Assembly (NCBI GenBank): GCA_049654905.1
Contig: JBASIS010000237.1
Location: 1-7,603, forward strand
Length of the DNA stretch: 7,603 nucleotides
Reading direction: 5' to 3'
Source: M0108 sp049654905
GTDB lineage: Bacteria; Pseudomonadota; Gammaproteobacteria; Chromatiales; Chromatiaceae
Below the pieces are notes generated by a model, which was given only the letters and a program-made list of their open reading frames with translations, did not search any database and was not told the DNA's origin. This document shows, in pieces, positions 6,781 through 7,603 of this stretch (position 1 is the first letter of the stretch; each line of letters starts with the position of its first letter). The position numbers and the translations under genes are program-made.

Positions 6781-7603
6781 GCCCCTCTGCCCCGAGTTTC
6801 AACCAGCCGGATGTACTGGCCCCAAGCGCCAGTCCCCCGCGCCCCGCCAGCCCCGATGCCCAGGGCCAGCCGGCCCTGACCCGCGACACCCCGCCATCCG
6901 GCACCTCAGCCCGGGATCCCGCCGCCCTGCTCGCCGGTCCCGAGGGCCGGGAGCAGTTAGGTCGAATCCTGGCCAGCTGGGCCGAACGTGACTGGCTGCG
7001 GCCCCTGGATGTCGCCTTCGCCGTCTTCCTCCAGGAAGAGGCACCGGACGCGCCGCCGCTCCTGATCCTGGCCGCCGCCTTGGCCAGCCACCAACTCGGA
7101 CGCGGCCATGCCTGCCTAGATCTGGAGGCGACCCTGCGTGATCCGGCCTTTGCCTTGTCCCTGCCCCCCGAGGGGATGGACCGACCGGACGACCAGCCCA
7201 CGCCTCGCCCCGCCGAGGTTCTGGAGGGCCTGAGCCTGAGCGCCTGGCAGGCCGCCCTGCGCCATCCGGAGCTGGTCGGGCCGGGCGCCGGGGCCACGCC
7301 GCTGGTGCTGGTCGGCCCACGCCTGTATCTGCGCCGTTATTGGGAATACGAGCAGGCCGTGAGCGCGGGCATCCAGGCACGCCTGGCGCCTGCCGCGACC
7401 CCAGGGGCGGCCTTGCCGCTGGAGGCCCTGCGCCAGACCCTGGGGGTCCTCTTCCCACCCGCGTCCATCCGACCCGATTGGCAGAAGCTCGCCTGCGCCC
7501 TGGCCGCCCCCCGCGCCTTCGGCATCATTACTGGCGGACCGGGGACCGGCAAGACCACGACCGTGGTCCGGCTCCTGGCCCTGCTGCAGGCCCTGGCCCT
7601 GGC
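6777..7603 (+). CDS. recD: RecD subunit of exonuclease V: 5'-3' SF1B helicase, 3'-truncated by the window edge
   Basis: RecD is the fast 5'-3' motor of RecBCD and represses RecA loading before Chi. The frame is open from ATG 6777 to the right edge (275 full codons, no stop). The N-terminal domain matches E. coli RecD: WLRPLDVAFA (73-82), LILAAALASHQLGRGHACL (about 95-113), PLVLVGPRLYLRRYW (about 180-194) and DWQKLACALA just before the P-loop. Walker A is GGPGTGKT at 253-260, with catalytic Lys259 at 7551-7553 (Lys177 in E. coli). Walker B and the remaining helicase motifs lie beyond the window. The protein starts about 58 residues before the E. coli equivalent, with a Pro/Ala/Ser-rich extension. 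No ATG, GTG or TTG codon occurs in frame between residues 2 and 78, so the start cannot be moved to remove it. A stand-alone RecD2 is unlikely, given the position after recB. Confidence 0.96.
   Translation, partial: MSPSAPSFNQPDVLAPSASPPRPASPDAQGQPALTRDTPPSGTSARDPAALLAGPEGREQLGRILASWAERDWLRPLDVAFAVFLQEEAPDAPPLLILAAALASHQLGRGHACLDLEATLRDPAFALSLPPEGMDRPDDQPTPRPAEVLEGLSLSAWQAALRHPELVGPGAGATPLVLVGPRLYLRRYWEYEQAVSAGIQARLAPAATPGAALPLEALRQTLGVLFPPASIRPDWQKLACALAAPRAFGIITGGPGTGKTTTVVRLLALLQALAL
6780..6950 (+). other. Pro/Ala/Ser-rich N-terminal extension of RecD
   Basis: Residues 2-58 of RecD have no counterpart in the E. coli protein, which begins about 16 residues before its RPLD block, whereas here that block is at 75-78. 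The segment has about fourteen prolines, few bulky hydrophobic residues and no recognisable signal peptide, membrane span or motif. It is probably disordered. The rest of the N-terminal domain follows intact. Confidence 0.7.

Noticed and set aside
6799..7458. Open frames on the - strand opposite recD (up to 219 codons)
   Set aside because: The sense frame encodes clear RecD sequence; the antisense translations are Pro/Arg/Gly-rich low-complexity shadows.

Overview
The window is one uninterrupted stretch of a recCBD operon, all on the + strand: the 3' part of recC (1-2791), the whole of recB (2788-6780) and the 5' part of recD (6777 to the right edge). Base composition is very GC-rich (roughly 70% by eye), with strong G/C preference at third codon positions. 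The proteins align closely by recall with Escherichia coli RecC, RecB and RecD. This suggests a high-GC gammaproteobacterium; purple sulfur bacteria (Chromatiales) would fit, but that narrower placement is inference only.

Layout: recC enters already open and ends in an ATGA overlap with recB. recB ends in a second ATGA overlap with recD. There is no intergenic DNA, so I see no room for a separate promoter or terminator and no RNA gene, CRISPR array or mobile element. The ptrA (pitrilysin) gene that lies between recC and recB in E. coli is absent. Both junctions carry a Shine-Dalgarno sequence inside the upstream gene; the one for recD is an exceptionally long match to the 16S rRNA tail.

Function: the three products should form the RecBCD helicase-nuclease, which loads on double-strand ends, unwinds and degrades DNA, and switches at Chi to load RecA. 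RecB keeps its SF1A helicase motifs and its catalytic nuclease residues. The RecC part seen here covers the inactive-helicase core and the nuclease-like C-terminal domain. RecD is visible through its N-terminal domain and Walker A motif.

What is unusual is modest. Relative to E. coli, all three subunits carry extra Pro/Ala-rich segments at their ends or at domain joints: a RecC C-terminal tail, a longer RecB N-terminus, a RecB insertion between motifs I and Ia, a RecB helicase-nuclease tether of about 100 residues, and a RecD N-terminal extension of about 58 residues. I found no undescribed system here.
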